Shown one piece after another: positions 32,762-44,639 of a stretch of 64,000 nucleotides of DNA (its first letter is position 1; every line of letters starts with the position of its first letter). The DNA is from Linanthus parryae. Lineage: Eukaryota > Streptophyta > Magnoliopsida > Ericales > Polemoniaceae. The stretch lies in NCBI GenBank assembly GCA_023055425.1, contig JALGPY010000003.1, positions 22,503,001 through 22,567,000 on the forward strand, in the 5' to 3' direction. The notes under the pieces were generated by a model. The model was given only the letters and a program-made list of their open reading frames with translations, ran no database searches and had not been told where the DNA came from. A program made the position numbers and the translations under genes.

Positions 32762-34750
32762 CACATATTTACAGAATGGGTTGAGGATAATCAGCGGGGA
32801 GAAGGAGATGCTGAAGTATCTACCAAAAGAAGCTGATAGCTGATAAGAGAGTGCCTGAAGTTTTCTTTGACCATCTGAACCTGCAGGTTCCACCAACAGT
32901 TTGTCAGCCAAGTTGCAATAAAGAAAATGCACATAAAGAAAAAGGTTGGAGAGAGAAAGAAGTGTTTCATTGAAGAGAGAAAGTGGGGTACAGGAGAGGC
33001 CTGCTAGTGTTGATGAGGAAGAGGATACACAGTGATGAGTCTCGTTAAGATTTCCATGATGAGTATGAAATGGACAGTGAGTATGATGTGGATTAACAAT
33101 CTCAAACCATATTAGACAAACATCATGATTTGTGTTTGTGTTATCTGAATGGTATCGTAGACTAATTCACAATAAGATCCTCCCTTGCAAGCATTAACCC
33201 AATTCAATCCTCCCGCAATGACTGCTCAGTTTAACACTACAGAGCGAGTTGCTCACTCCAAGGTGGTTCCTGCACCTGCTGGATCAGAGAGTAATGCCTT
33301 GTTGTGTCCCGTGCGATTGTTTAATGATAACCTTCAGGTATGCTTTCTGTTTGTATTGCTGACTTCAAATAATTTGTCTTTTGAAGATATATGGAGTTTG
33401 TTGTTGTTTGTTTACCTCTAATTTGCCTCCTTCATCTACTAAGAGATGATCCACATTGTTAATAATTCTAGTTGGAGTCGTTAACACTTAGATTAAACTT
33501 AGTGTAACATATTTTCGAAATTCAAGGATATCCCAAAAGGTTGTGACACAAGAGAAACCACCCCCATATTAACAATGTCTTTGGAGTTGGATCTGGGTTT
33601 TGGTGACGATAGTGGTGCAACTCTATCCTTTTAAGCCAGATCCACTACCAACCGTCATCGTGAGGGATATACACAGTGCTTCTATCAAACTGGTGCACAC
33701 TTTTGTATGAATAACCAAACCAAGCTCTATTGTAATCTGGAAAACCAAGAGATGGATCCTATGAAAATTACATGGAATGAACCACACTGCAAAGCTCTAA
33801 GAACCGTCACAAAGCACTATATATGTGTTAAATTACGTAGTGGGTATCAAATCTCACTCATTTACAACCATTTTACTGAATCTAATATTGTAAGAGATGC
33901 TTTAGTAGTCCGGGACCAATTGAATACACATAAGACAACGGCTTTAACTTGCTCTGTTGAGCCAAATAACATTCCAGGCATTTTGTAACTAATAGAAACC
34001 TAGTAGTCAGGTTCCCCAAAGGAAAGTCACAGAAGTCCAAATCCCAGAAGCCAACAAGTCTCTTGGGGAGCCTGACAGCTATGAGCTCAGAGGTCATGAG
34101 AACAAGAAGAAAAAACGAGAGATATCCTGAAGGACAAGTGTTTCTGTACCTTTTAGAACTCGTTTTCTTTCCCGAAATTTAACTAAGCCATCAACCTAAA
34201 ACAAACAAAAAACACACAAACAAATTATAGCGATCCCTCTTTTGTTTTAAGGCAAAAAATATTGAATGAGATTCAACATTTGTATTTCAACAATAGATCA
34301 CTGATATCGTTCCAAACAGAAATTCACTGCTATCGATTATCCAATCACCCGGGAGGGAAAACAGTGATGATAGTACCCTATTTTCTAAACCATTATATCT
34401 AAGAAATAAGAATGGTCTGAATGCAATATAAGAAATATCAATGTGAGAAGAGGACGCAAAAAAGGGTTCAAGGACAATTTATTTCATACAGGTTCCAGAA
34501 CAAACAGAGTGAGAAAAACTTGCCACAATCAGAACTAGGGAGAAGTGTTTACAAATGGCAAAGAATATATTTGTGGCAGGGACAGGGACAGCTGGGAAAA
34601 GAATAATACTTACGAAGTGTACTTGCGGAAGTATCAATTCCAAAATAATTGCAAACTGACAAGGTTGATTTAGTACCAAAATGTAATAGTAAGAGTTCAT
34701 TCATCAGAATTTTTCTTTTGAGGCACTTGAACATCTTCTACAATGTCGTG
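32762..34750. other. Unassigned region after the PB1-like exon
   Basis: It contains exon-like stretches without clear family: a proline/alanine/valine-containing frame at 33185-33340 ending at a GT donor-like CAGGTATG, and a 93-codon frame at 33707-33988. Neither is convincing. This interval is missing from duplicate copy B. Confidence 0.35.
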
Positions 34751-34753
34751 ACA

Positions 34754-34820
34754 CTGATACATTTTAATATCAGTGCTGATTAAAATAGTGATTAACAACA
34801 CTGATATTAGAATGTATCAG
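34754..34820. mobile_element. Short inverted-repeat (MITE-like) hairpin
   Basis: Arms CTGATACATTTTAATATCAG (34754-34773) and CTGATATTAGAATGTATCAG (34801-34820) are complementary with two mismatches, around a short loop. No clear target duplication. It may be a MITE relic or an RNA hairpin. Confidence 0.5.
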
Positions 34821-35340
34821 AGAAGTCAACTAGCCTGTACAAGCGTTAGCCTTTTTATTATTTTAATTTTTTTTCATTCACTTTTGCATTTCTGACTGAC
34901 CCGTGAATTATTTCTTCTTTCGGATAGGTTGGAACATGAGGCAGTAGAATTGTACTCAATGAACAAGCCAACAACAGTTGTGGCACGTGATGTCCGTGAT
35001 TTGTAGGAACGCCTATAAGTTGGGTCATGGTTCAGAGTATTGGGTAGTGCAAATCGAGAAGGTCATCAAACCATATTTTTCTCTGATGCGGCCTTTTGTC
35101 AACCAAACAAATTTCAAGGACTTGGAAGGAAAATATCTTCCTTGGGCTGCTACAAATGTATGCTTTGATATTTTAGTTTGGATTACGTTTGTAGATCAAG
35201 CGTTACAATGTGAAAAAAGCGAAAGGATGCCAGTAAAGCAAATCAAGCTGCTCCATATGGATGTCCTAGCTGCTGTTGCTGTTGCCTTTGCTTAGGCGTT
35301 GATTGTGATCAAGTATAAACTGTTTAATTTACTGCTGTAT
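34821..35340. other. Segment partly duplicated at 42675-42850
   Basis: 35175-35340 (AGATCAAGCGTTACA..., CTGCTGTATATGGAA) recurs at 42680-42860 just before RNase H copy C. A 105-codon frame at 34978-35295 runs through it, but the duplicate breaks it and I do not recognise it. Confidence 0.4.
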
Positions 35341-35348
35341 ATGGAAAT

Positions 35349-35857
35349 GTGTTGCCTTCAATAAGTGAAAGAGGTTGCTATATCACACACGGTGAACTCC
35401 AAAAGTTGATTTTGAAGATTCATTCTGATGCAGCAGTTGATCGTGTCAAGTCCAAAGGAGGTCTTGGGTTTGGCTTTTTCAGACAAGATAGTGTCTTTAT
35501 TGGGAAATCACTTCATCCCGATCCTTTCACTTCAAAGACAATGATTCTTGAAGCTCTTGCGATTAGAATGTCTCTTCTGTTGGCCTCAAAGCAAGGTGTG
35601 GAAAAATTCAGGTTTGCTATGATTCAGAAGATGCGGTGGACTGCCTTAATAAGGATAGTTATAAAGTAGCTTCAGCCATTTCAGCCATAATTGAATATTG
35701 CAAGATCCTGGCTTCATCCTTTTCTGTTTGCATTTTGTCCTTTGTACCAAGATCTTACAATTGTGCAGCTCATCTAGTTGCCAAAGCTGCAATTGTTTTG
35801 GATAAACCTCTTCTTGAAGGGTTTCAGCCCTATTGTATCTTGGCTGTGATGGCCTAG
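35349..35857 (+). pseudogene. RNase H-like (RVT_3) remnant, copy A
   Basis: The first frame reads KIHSDAAVDRVKSKGGLG (first Asp), LEALAIRMSLLLASKQG (Glu). After a frameshift near 35620 come DSEDAVDCLNKDSYKVA (Asp), CKILASSF, FVPRSYNCAAHLVAKAA and a stop at 35855. This is the plant RNase H-like domain found in LINE-derived and stand-alone proteins. It is the longest of three copies in the window and is broken by the frameshift. Confidence 0.75.
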
Positions 35858-36009
35858 TCTTAATGGAAGTTATATTTTCTTAAAGAAAAGTTTGTAATTG
35901 AAGCTCGCATTGACAAATTGTGAGCTTCAGATTGAACATTCCTAATGTTGATGACTGACGGCAATTATACCGTAATTAAATAAATACAAAGACTGTCAAT
36001 GAAGTATAA

Positions 36010-36350
36010 TACTACGGTTTGATCATACGTAGTAAACGTATATGGGGAGTTATATGTCAACCGTTGTTTAATTTTGCGATAGTCCCCAAAATCATCCGTT
36101 TTACTATGCAATGGTTTGAACTACAGTAGTAAAAGAATTTACGGTGGTTGGCGCAGTTTAATTACACAATAGTGGCATATACCCGGCCGTGTTTACTATA
36201 GAATTACGACAATTAGTATTCCCATCATATTTACAATATAAACATCTCGTATATACAAAAATGACGCCTTTGCAACCTACACCCGTCGTATTTCCTATAT
36301 ACCCTGGTTTTCTTGTTAAATGCTATGATTTTAAACCGTTTTTCCCAAAA
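36010..36350. repeat. Duplicated TACTACGG-type sequence (partner 43730-43980)
   Basis: Phrases TAATACTACGGTTTGATCA, GCAATGGTTTGA and CAGTTTAATTACACAAT recur in order at 43765-43960. It resembles CACTA-type subterminal sequence in flavour, but no CACTA terminus was found. Confidence 0.5.
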
Positions 36351-36359
36351 TATTGAGTA

Positions 36360-36725
36360 AAGTATCATGAAGGGAAGACTATTTTCGTGGCAGATGCATT
36401 AAGTAGGAAGACTGGTCATGGAACTCATTGTGGTTTCTGTCAGAGAAGTTTTGTGAGGAACTTAAAAAAGTGGAAATAAAAGTGATTCACGAAGGAACCA
36501 TGAGAAGTATGTTGAGTAGTTTGACTGCCGAACTAGATATATTTGAGGAATTAGAAAATGACAACCTGAAAATGTGAAGTTGGAAAGAATAAAGAAGAAA
36601 ATTGAGGAAAGATTGAACAAACGAGATTCAATAGTCCGTGGTGAAAGTATTCTTTACAAGGGGAAGTGGTGTGTACCGCGAAAGTTTGCGGACTTGAAGG
36701 AAAGATTGATGGACGAAAGTTCGCC
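36360..36725 (+). pseudogene. Gypsy RNase H/integrase linker fragment
   Basis: The frame begins EGKTIFVADALSRKTGHG, the end of the Ty3/Gypsy RNase H, and after shifts continues with KVEIKVIHEG, LERIKKKIEER, and ILYKGKWCVP, the linker toward the integrase zinc finger. It is cut off at about 36725. No LTR is attached. Confidence 0.75.
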
Positions 36726-37079
36726 GAGAAATTACTTTGTGGATTCCTGGGCGAAAGTTCGGCGCGAAAATCCATTCTTGTATGCTAATATTTGCATTAT
36801 CTTACATATATCAAGTTATTATATTAATTTTTTTTTTATCTTTGTATTTTTTTAAAACTTGTATTTTAAAAAATGTTGGAGGTAAAAATAAGAAGTACAA
36901 TAATATTTTTATATTTTTTCGTCCAATATTAAAAGTTAACGGAATGGTACTTCACCTGTTGTGCTCGATTTTGAAATTTCACTTACCTGTTTTTGCAAAA
37001 TGGCAATTTAAGCCAAGAAAAACAAAAAAGTTTAAAGAAGTGGTTGACCCAATTGATATACAGTCCATTAGCCCATTAA
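36726..37079. other. AT-rich spacer
   Basis: Nothing supported. A short near-duplicate AAAGTTCGCCGAGAAATTAC / AAAGTTCGGCGCGAAAATCC occurs at 36716 and 36753. Confidence 0.4.
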
Positions 37080-37365
37080 TAGCTTGAAGGAGAGCTTATC
37101 CATTAGTACAGCACATGACTGACTGACTCCACCATCGTTCCCACTTCCGAAGTTGACCACTTTCCAAGACGGGGGTCTTTTCCTCTTCCCCTCTACTGGT
37201 ATTTCTCTAAACCCACTCATCACCGTAACTTGAGTCCACTCCACAGCCATTTTTCCGATCTTAGAGGTGGTAATGGTCCATCTATTCCTGCGTCTTCTTC
37301 TTTATTCGGACACCACCACAACCAACAACAACCCATTACATGATTCAGCAGCAGATACTGGTGTC
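37080..37365 (+). promoter_or_regulatory. Promoter-like duplicate P3, upstream half
   Basis: 37080-37190 matches P4 (45840-45979); 37280-37357 matches P2 after its TGACGTCA part. The transcription-start side carries CGTCTTCTTCTTTATTCGGACACC. It is split at 37366 by a hAT MITE whose target duplication CTGGTGTC is 37358-37365. Confidence 0.6.
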
Positions 37366-37994
37366 TAGGGGTGTTCATAAACCGACCGCACCGGCAAAAC
37401 CGGACCGCACCAAACCGAACCGTACCTAAACCGATGGTTCAACAATTTTTTTTCTTAAAGAACGGTTTTATTATTTTAAAAACCGAATCGGGCACCAACC
37501 GAACCGAGACCGAACCGACAAAACCGAAAAAAACCGCACCGCACCGAGAAAAGTTTTTAATACAAATTTTAGTGTTTTTCTTACTACCTCCCATGTTCTG
37601 ACTCACACCACACCATTGTCTTAATCTAGTAAACATTTTTTTTTTATCTCTCCATGTTGAGATAAAAGAAAGTAGGGAACCACTATTTTTTTTTTTAAAT
37701 GTTGAGTTTATCTTAGTTTTTTTAGATGTATTCGGTAAGTAACAAAGATATAAGTAAATCGCCCTTTTTGTTATAGTTAGTTTATTTTGCGTCGAAGTTA
37801 GGAATTAATACATAATAAAATGGGTTCCAAACCGAATGGTTTAACCGGACCGAACCGGAATTTTCGGTGCGGTTTTTAAATTTCTAAGTTTCAAACCGAA
37901 GGTATTTCGGTTTTGAAAATATTGAAACCGAACATGTCGGTTTAGGTGTCTCATATCCTCTAAAACCGACCGAACCGGACCGTGAACACCCCTA
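37366..37994. mobile_element. hAT-type MITE (629 bp)
   Basis: It begins TAGGGGTGTTCATAAACCG and ends CCGTGAACACCCCTA, with ACCGAACCG-rich arms. Perfect 8-bp duplications CTGGTGTC lie at 37358-37365 and 37995-38002. It is inserted in the leader of the P3 gene copy; P2 lacks it. Confidence 0.93.
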
Positions 37995-38002
37995 CTGGTG
38001 TC

Positions 38003-38300
38003 TTCCGAGGTACGATATTGATTTCATATTTTGTTCATTCTTTTCTTATAACTTGGCTCATCTTCTTGTCTAGGGTTTAGTTTAGTTTCAAATGGGCTGT
38101 CCTCCACGCTTTTTGCGGATCTTCTTTCTTGTTCATGATGTGTTTAGTTATACTCAATTCACTTATCTTTTTGCAGATGGATTCAACAGTGATTTCTATG
38201 TATAATGATCATGTTGCGTCTCCTCTACTCTGGTCTCCAAGATTTTTAGGTCAATTCCCATTTTCCTTCATAGTAACTGGTTTATGTCAATTATTCCATG
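38003..38300 (+). promoter_or_regulatory. P3 downstream half and first exon
   Basis: It continues from the MITE with TCCGAGGTACGATATTGATTT as in P2. After TTTTTGCAG the ATG at 38177 opens MDSTVISMYNDHVASPLLW up to TTTTTAG|GT near 38250, a plausible 24-codon exon. The P2 copy has a damaged equivalent. Confidence 0.5.
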
Positions 38301-38764
38301 TTTATTTATGAGTTTAAAATGTCTTCCAAATTGGCAATTGTTGGTGATACTTAAATGACTACTGAAGTCTTTAGCTGATTCATGCCAATGACTTTTTTCC
38401 CGTTTTGCTTGAAATATTGGTCGATTATTTATTTTATTTTGATTTTTAATATTAGTTGAAAAAGCTACAAAGGTTGATGTAATTGAATATCCTATCACGC
38501 CACTTCGAATTGAATATACATGTAAACCAAGATCTTCATGTGCGCAACACCATGGTGATTTGTGTCATGTTATCCATATTTACTAATCACAAATGACATT
38601 TAATCAGATATATTACACACTTCACGCTCCTCCGGAATGAACGCAATAAGATTGAGAATAATGCTCATCCATTTGTGACTTTTATGTATTGATTTCTTCT
38701 ACTGTATTTGTATATATCCACGCAAATTGATTATTTATTATTTTATTTATAAGTATTAGATAAA

Positions 38765-39965
38765 ATGTACTCCAAGGTTTACACTAGAAGAAAACGTGCA
38801 ATTGCTGGAAGACGTGATGCGACATCTCTAGCATGCAGTTGTGGTAATATATTATTTATCTATGATATTCACTAATCGATAAATTGATAATCTTGCTAAA
38901 CGAATATTTTTTCCTAGAATGTTGAGGGTACTTTTTCCATTACTAAAGAAATAACAGACAAGATCAGGGAAGATTGGTTTTCAATGACTGATGACCAGAG
39001 GGACTTATACGTCAAAGAAGCAGCTCAGGAGAGGGAGAGGAGCAAGGTGTCCATCAAGCAAAGCCAAAGAGGGTTTTAAAAAAGGCAAGAGTTGTGGAAA
39101 GGTTGAAGGGAAGGGAAAATGTGGCAAAATCCATTAAAAAGGTTGGGAAAAATGAGAGGTGGCAGAGTTACATGTCTCTTCCAAAGATTAATGATCTGTA
39201 CAAAGGAATGACTATTGAGTAGAATGACTGGATTGAGAAGATAGGACAGGGGGGATTAAAGCATTTGGACATTTTGAGAACACCTAAACCTTTCAATGCT
39301 TTCATATACTATGCCTATGATCCTGCCACACAATCTATCTCTGCCCATGGTCGGGAGTACAAAATCACATATGAGCCAGTTGGTTGGTTGCTTGGGGTGA
39401 GTACCACAGGAGAAATTCTTGAACAAGAGGACTCCGATGTGATTTCGAAGAAATTGGCCCGTGAGCTTGACCTCACTAAGCCATGCACATGTGTCTCAGA
39501 TTACTATTCTTGGTTCAAGAAAGAAGAGAGGAGGGTAGTGGTGTTAATTTTTGGTATGCTTTGGGATGCCCAACACAAGACTAGGAGTTAGAAACACACT
39601 AGTTCAATATGTCATGGATCTAGACAGGCTAGAAAAGGTTAACTGGGCAGGTACTTGGCTCCAGTTCATTAAAGCTCGGCACACCCCAATTAAATTGAAG
39701 GAGGCAATCCGAGGAGCTGGTTGCTTGTTGATACCAATGGTAAATGATTGTTTTACATATCCATCCGATTTTTCATAATATCAATCCAAATGTATAACAG
39801 TTCTGTTTTGTATGTACATATGGTGTATTTGGAAAAGTTCGTTCCGAAGCACCACAACAACCCTAAACGATGCGAAGATGCAGATGCAAGACCTAAACTG
39901 ATGTTATGGGACACTGACAACCTCAATTCAAGATGGAAATTTGTGCAAAAATACATGAATACAGT
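38765..39965 (+). pseudogene. Gene related to plant Ulp1-associated/transposon-derived proteins, degenerate
   Basis: Exon-like pieces: 38765-38843 (basic, MYSKVYTRRKR); from 38918 NVEGTFSITKEITDK and REDWFSMTDDQRDLYVKEA, which resembles an HMG-box helix; from 39220 WIEKIGQGGLKHLDIL, then TYEPVGWLLGVSTTGEI; in a second frame LDRLEKVNWAGTWLQFI and GAGCLLIPM up to a GTAAAT donor near 39740; and 39805-39963 VYLEKFVPKHHNN, KLMLWDTDNLNSRW. The order (I..IGFGGLL, EV...LGLP.GG, DLDKI..INW, GC..FLLVLYLD) is that of plant proteins often joined to Ulp1 proteases. A TAG at about 39220 and a frameshift near 39555 break it. No protease follows. Confidence 0.5.
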
Positions 39966-40506
39966 AAGATCTGTCATTCTATCGATCAATCTCTTCTCTA
40001 TGATTTACATTTCTATAAGGACCTACATATCTCAAATCCCTGTGTTTAAACAATGCAGCTGTAGTTGCTTCCACTCCCACCAAGCAAAGATGAGTTGCAT
40101 TTGCGTTACTTTTCGCAATGATTGTTAGTTTTATATGTGAAACGATCGTCGCAAGGTGCGTTTGTGTCCGTTTTTTATGTTTTACAATTTCTGTATCTTC
40201 CTTTTAAACCTTCAGTGCTTGCAAATCTGCTGTAATAGCCTAGTTGTAGAGCGTTGTTTGCGTTTCTATCTGATTAATTTAAGTTTTATCCATTTCTATT
40301 CAATTTTGTCCAGTTCTAATTATTTCTGTCTCTAGTTTTATCTTAAAGTTTATAATTTTATCAATATCTTTACATTTATGTCCAAGTTTCTGATGGTGGC
40401 GCTATGGGTTCTGTTTTTTTTTCTTTTAGCGGGCAAAATCGTAATTACCGGGTCGGTTTCTCTCTAGTGGGGCCAGGACATACAGTAGTGCTCGCCCATA
40501 AAAAAG
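39966..40506. other. Spacer after the degenerate gene
   Basis: The first ~160 bases may be intron and exon continuation, with a GTAAGATC donor after the last recognised exon. The remainder is T-rich and non-coding. Confidence 0.35.
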
Positions 40507-42119
40507 TGCAGGAGTAGGGTTTTGGTTTTTCTCTGTCTCTCTCTTATTTATATATGTATTAATAAACTCGATTTTTAAGAATAGAAGTGGCACACTTAGA
40601 TATTGGTCTCAATGCCCCAATCTCGGTTCTTGAATTCGTCAAAATCAACCGCAAGTGGCATAAAAACTGTTACGGTTCTTGGATTGATATTCCCCCCAAA
40701 TTTGCATATGCTTTCTGTGCTTTTGCGACTTCTGATGCCATTGTTCTTTCATTTTCTTCTTTGAATGTTGATCAATTTTTTCTGTTCTCATTTATGAGCA
40801 GAGGGGGGTTTGAGTTCCAACGAGTGTTTGCACCCCAGTTCTAAATCAGCCGCAAAAACAGGGTACTAAAGGTAGTTCCTCTTTATTTTTTTCCTCTTGT
40901 TTGATGGTTGTTAATAGTTGGAATTTACTGTTTTTAAGTTTGGACTTTTAACCATCATAAATTTTTGAAGAACGAATAACCACGTTATTTTTTTGTGGGG
41001 CTTTCTGCATAAAATTATTTCCTTGACAGAAGCTCTAAGTTTAGATGGCACCATTATTGATGGCTGCACGTCAGTTGGGAAGAGAAGGGATCTTGAATCC
41101 ATCGAAAAAATGGACCACATGAAGGAAAAAAGATAACAATCAAGGGATTGAGACGTGTAAAAGAGAAAGAAAAAAAAATAGTGAAGGGAAAAGAAAAGAG
41201 ATGCAGAAGCAGGTAATACATCTTTGGTTGTTCATAATTACTCTGCTACTGGTAATCTTTATTTCTCGTTACTTCGTAAGTGAACCTATATTATTTCTGT
41301 TTACTATTTGACAGCTCACTTTTTAAAGCACTCACCTTCCATTTTTTTTTGTAGGTGCAGCCTTAGTAATGGTGTTTGAAATTATTTTTAGTTTTATACT
41401 TTGTAGTTTTAACCCGAACTAATGTAAACAAGGGATGCAAACTTCTCCCTACATTTTTTTGATGTTCTTAGTGCTACCTTAAGATTAATAATTGATTTAG
41501 TTTAGTTGTGCCATACTTTCTGCTGCTGTCTTCTTCAAAATTAAGAGTTCATCAGCCTGTTCTTGCGACTTTTGTTTGCCAGCAAAGGCAACTAACTTCG
41601 AAAGATATTAAATCAGTAGAGATACACATGTGAATCCATGCACTTGAGTAAGTTGCAGAGAACTAAATGGAGTGGAGTGTGTTCTGTTTTTCTAACCTGT
41701 GTGGGTGCCATTGGAAATGTAGCAGTGATGCTGAACTGGTTTGAACAAATTGTGCCTAACATTTCCCCCAACCCAATAGGTTCGGGTTGGAGAATGTTCT
41801 ATCCAAACCCACACTATTTTCTTAAACCGATGCTAATCCGCAACTATCTACCCCGTCTAATTCATATTGGGTTGGTAAATCTGTAACTTTTTGTTTGGCA
41901 AATAATGCAATTGGTTAAATGGTTGCTGAACTCAGACCGGTTTGGGGCAGCCAGTTCTTGCGACTTTTGTTTGCCAGGAAAAGAAAATTTTTGATGCATG
42001 ATGACGGAGCACATTGGTGTACTTACTAGTTAACAAAAGCATTAAATGCAAAGGTTTTCATCAGATTTTGATTAATAATTTTGGAAGTGTGAATATATTA
42101 GCGTAGGTTCATGCATATT
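40507..42119 (+). repeat. Segmental duplicate B (partner 29608-31910)
   Basis: Collinear with copy A. It includes an open frame at 40587-40844 (MAHLDIGLNAPISVLEFV), the lysine-rich exon (41030-41212, frameshifted) and the 82-codon frame at 41638-41886. At about 42115 it jumps directly to RNase H sequence equivalent to A position 35360, skipping about 3.4 kb. The junction lies in a shared TTCAA. Confidence 0.8.
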
Positions 42120-42615
42120 CAATAAGTGAAAAGGTTGCTATATCACACACGGTGAACTCCAAAAGTTGATTCTAAGATTCATTCTGATGCAGCAGTTGAT
42201 CATGTCAAGTCCGAAGGAGGTATTGGTATTGTCTTTCGGGCAATATTAGTCTTCATTGGGAAATCACTTCATCCCGAGCCTTTCCTTTCAAAGCCAATGA
42301 TTCTTGAAGCTCTTGCGATTAGAATGGCTGTTCTGTTGGCCTCAAAGCAAGGTGTGGAAAAATTCAGGTTTGCTCTGATTTAGAAGCTGTGGTGGACTGC
42401 CTTAATAAGGATAGTAATGAAGTAGCTTCAGCCATTTCAGCCATGATTGAAGATTGCAAGATCCTGGTGTCAACCTTTTCTGTTTGCTTTTGTGTCCTTT
42501 GTACCAAGATCTTCCAATTGTGCTGCTCATTTAGTTGCCAAAGCTGTAATTGGTCTGGATGTACCTCTTCTTGAAGGGTGTCAGTCCTATTTTATCTTGG
42601 CTGTGATAGCCTAGT
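42120..42615 (+). pseudogene. RNase H-like remnant, copy B
   Basis: Same order of motifs as copy A (HSDAAVDHVKS, LEALAIRMAVLLASKQG, DCLNKDSNEVAS) with more frameshifts and a TAG inside the region equivalent to DSEDAVD. It ends near 42615. Confidence 0.7.
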
Positions 42616-42659
42616 CTTAATAGAAGTTATAATTTTTCTAAAGAGAAGTTTGTAGCTTA

Positions 42660-43560
42660 ATAGTGCATATGATTAAGTTGGATTACATTTGCAGATCAAG
42701 CGTTACAGTGTGAAAAAGCGAAAGGACGCTAGTGAAGAAAAACAAGCTGCTCCATATGGATGTGCTAGCTGCTGTTGCTGTTGTCTTTGCTTAGGTGTTG
42801 GTTGTAATCAGTTCAATATAAACTGTTTAATTTTCTGCTGTATATGGAAGTGTGTTGCCTCCAATAAGTGAAAGAGGTTGCTATATCACACATGGTGAAC
42901 TCCAAAAGTTGATTTTTAAGATTCATTCTGATGCAGCAGTTTATCGTGTCAAGTCCAAAGGAGGTATTGGTATTGTTTTTTTCGGGCAAGGAGGTATTGA
43001 TATATGGAAGTGTGTTGTCTAAATTGGGAAATCACTTCATCCAGAGCCTTTCATTTCAAAGCCGATGATTCCTGAAGCTCTTGTGATTAGAATGGCTCTT
43101 CTGTTGGCCTCAAAGCAAGGTCTGCAAATGTTCAGGTTTGCTCTGATTTAGAAGCTGTGGTGGACTGCCTTAAAAAGGATAGAAATAATGTAGCTTCAGC
43201 CATGTCAGGCATAATTGAAGATTGCAAGATCCTGGTGTCAACCTTTTTTGTTTGCTTTTTTCCCTTTTTTTGGTTGAAATATCATCATAAGATTAAGAAA
43301 AAAAGGGGGAACAAAGTCCGACAAGAGTTTAACAGGAACCAACAAACAACCAAAATTGATGAACAAACTACAACACAAAGAACCTACAACTGAACAAAAG
43401 CTAAGACAAATTACATACGATGGTTGTCAAGGACACACTTTTTTTCCTTTGTACCAATATCTTCCAATTGTGCAGCTCATATAAAAGCTGCAATTGGCCT
43501 TTGGATGTACCTCTTCTTGAAGGGTTTCAGCCCTATTGTATCTTGGCTGTGACAGCCTAG
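42660..43560 (+). pseudogene. RNase H-like remnant, copy C
   Basis: It starts with the segment equivalent to A 35175-35340 and then repeats the RNase H order (HSDAAVYRVKSKGG, LVIRMALLLASKQG, DCLKKDRNNVAS). It contains a small internal duplication near 42960-43015 and a ~180-bp insertion at 43259-43440. It has decayed more than copy A. Confidence 0.7.
43259..43440. mobile_element. Small insertion in RNase H copy C, possible SINE/retrosequence
   Basis: Sequence between T-rich borders (TTTTTTCCC...ACACACTTTTTTTCC) interrupts the otherwise collinear GCTTTTGTGTCCTTTGTACC of copies A and B. It carries TTTTTGGTTGAAATATCATC and an A-rich stretch. The T-run on both sides fits a retroposed target duplication, but the class is uncertain. 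Confidence 0.45.
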
Positions 43561-43989
43561 TCTTAATGGAAGTTCTAATTTCTTAAGAAAAATTTTGTTA
43601 CTAAAATTGAAGCTCACTTTGACAAATTGTGAGCTTCAGTTTGAATATTCCAAATGTTGATGAATCAGTGTATACTAGTATATGGCTAAAATGTAGAAAA
43701 TTCACTAAATAAGAAAAAGGACGCAATTATACCGTCATAAAACAAATTACGAAGACTGTCAATGAAGCATAATACTACGGTCTCCGGTTTGAAGCATAAT
43801 ACTAAGGTTTGATCAGACATAGTAAAAGTATCTAGGAAGGTGTATGTCAACTTTGATTACCCGGTGGTCGCCAAAATCTTTCGTTTTACAATGCAATGGT
43901 TTGATCTACCCTATTAAAAGAATTTACAGAGGTTGGCACAGTTTAATTACACAATGGTCTCATATATCGGGCGTGTTGGAAAGGAATGC

Positions 43990-44590
43990 ACAAACCTAGA
44001 GTGTGCAGGAGCGAGATGTTTTATTAGGGATAACTAGAAAATTATCCGTTCCCTCAAGGCACTACCTAAAACTATGACATAAATTTTTACAACAGAATAC
44101 TAATGTTTTTTTAGTTATCACAAATAAATCTTTCGATACAATGGCAGATAAGATTGCAAACAACATAGTGAAATTTATTATTTTAATATCTAAATATTAT
44201 ATATCTACTCCCTTCGACGCAATATTTTGGTTTCTCAAATTATTTGTTCACTGTATATTTTTATGACTCACAATACCAAAGTAAAAAAAATTGTGAACAG
44301 GAAATCATCATCAAGAAGTTAGTGGAGGTGTTGGGATTGCATTTCCTATTTTCACAGAGTCCAATCTTCAAGTGGAGGTGAAAAAGTTATTACACAAAAT
44401 GATTAGAGGTGCGATATTTCAAAAAAATGTTTCCGTAAGAAAACTGCATCGAATGGTTCAAATTCATTTGATTTAATAGACCCAAAACTATTTCAGAAAC
44501 ATGACAATTTGCGCCATCATATTTTCTTATATAAAAGAGGGTAATTTTATAATTGAAAAAATCAAACCGGTTACTTATATGTCAATTCCA
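43990..44590. other. AT-rich spacer
   Basis: No gene. Weak RNase H-like words (GGVGIAF) near 44325 may extend the fragment that follows. Confidence 0.35.
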
Positions 44591-44639
44591 GTCTTAGAGT
44601 TCATTGCAATAAACAAGGGATAAACACTATAAACAAAGA

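Noticed and set aside
38779..38795. CACTAGAAGAAAACG resembling a CACTA terminus
   Set aside because: No matching opposite terminus or 3-bp target duplication found; the stretch reads as part of an exon-like frame.
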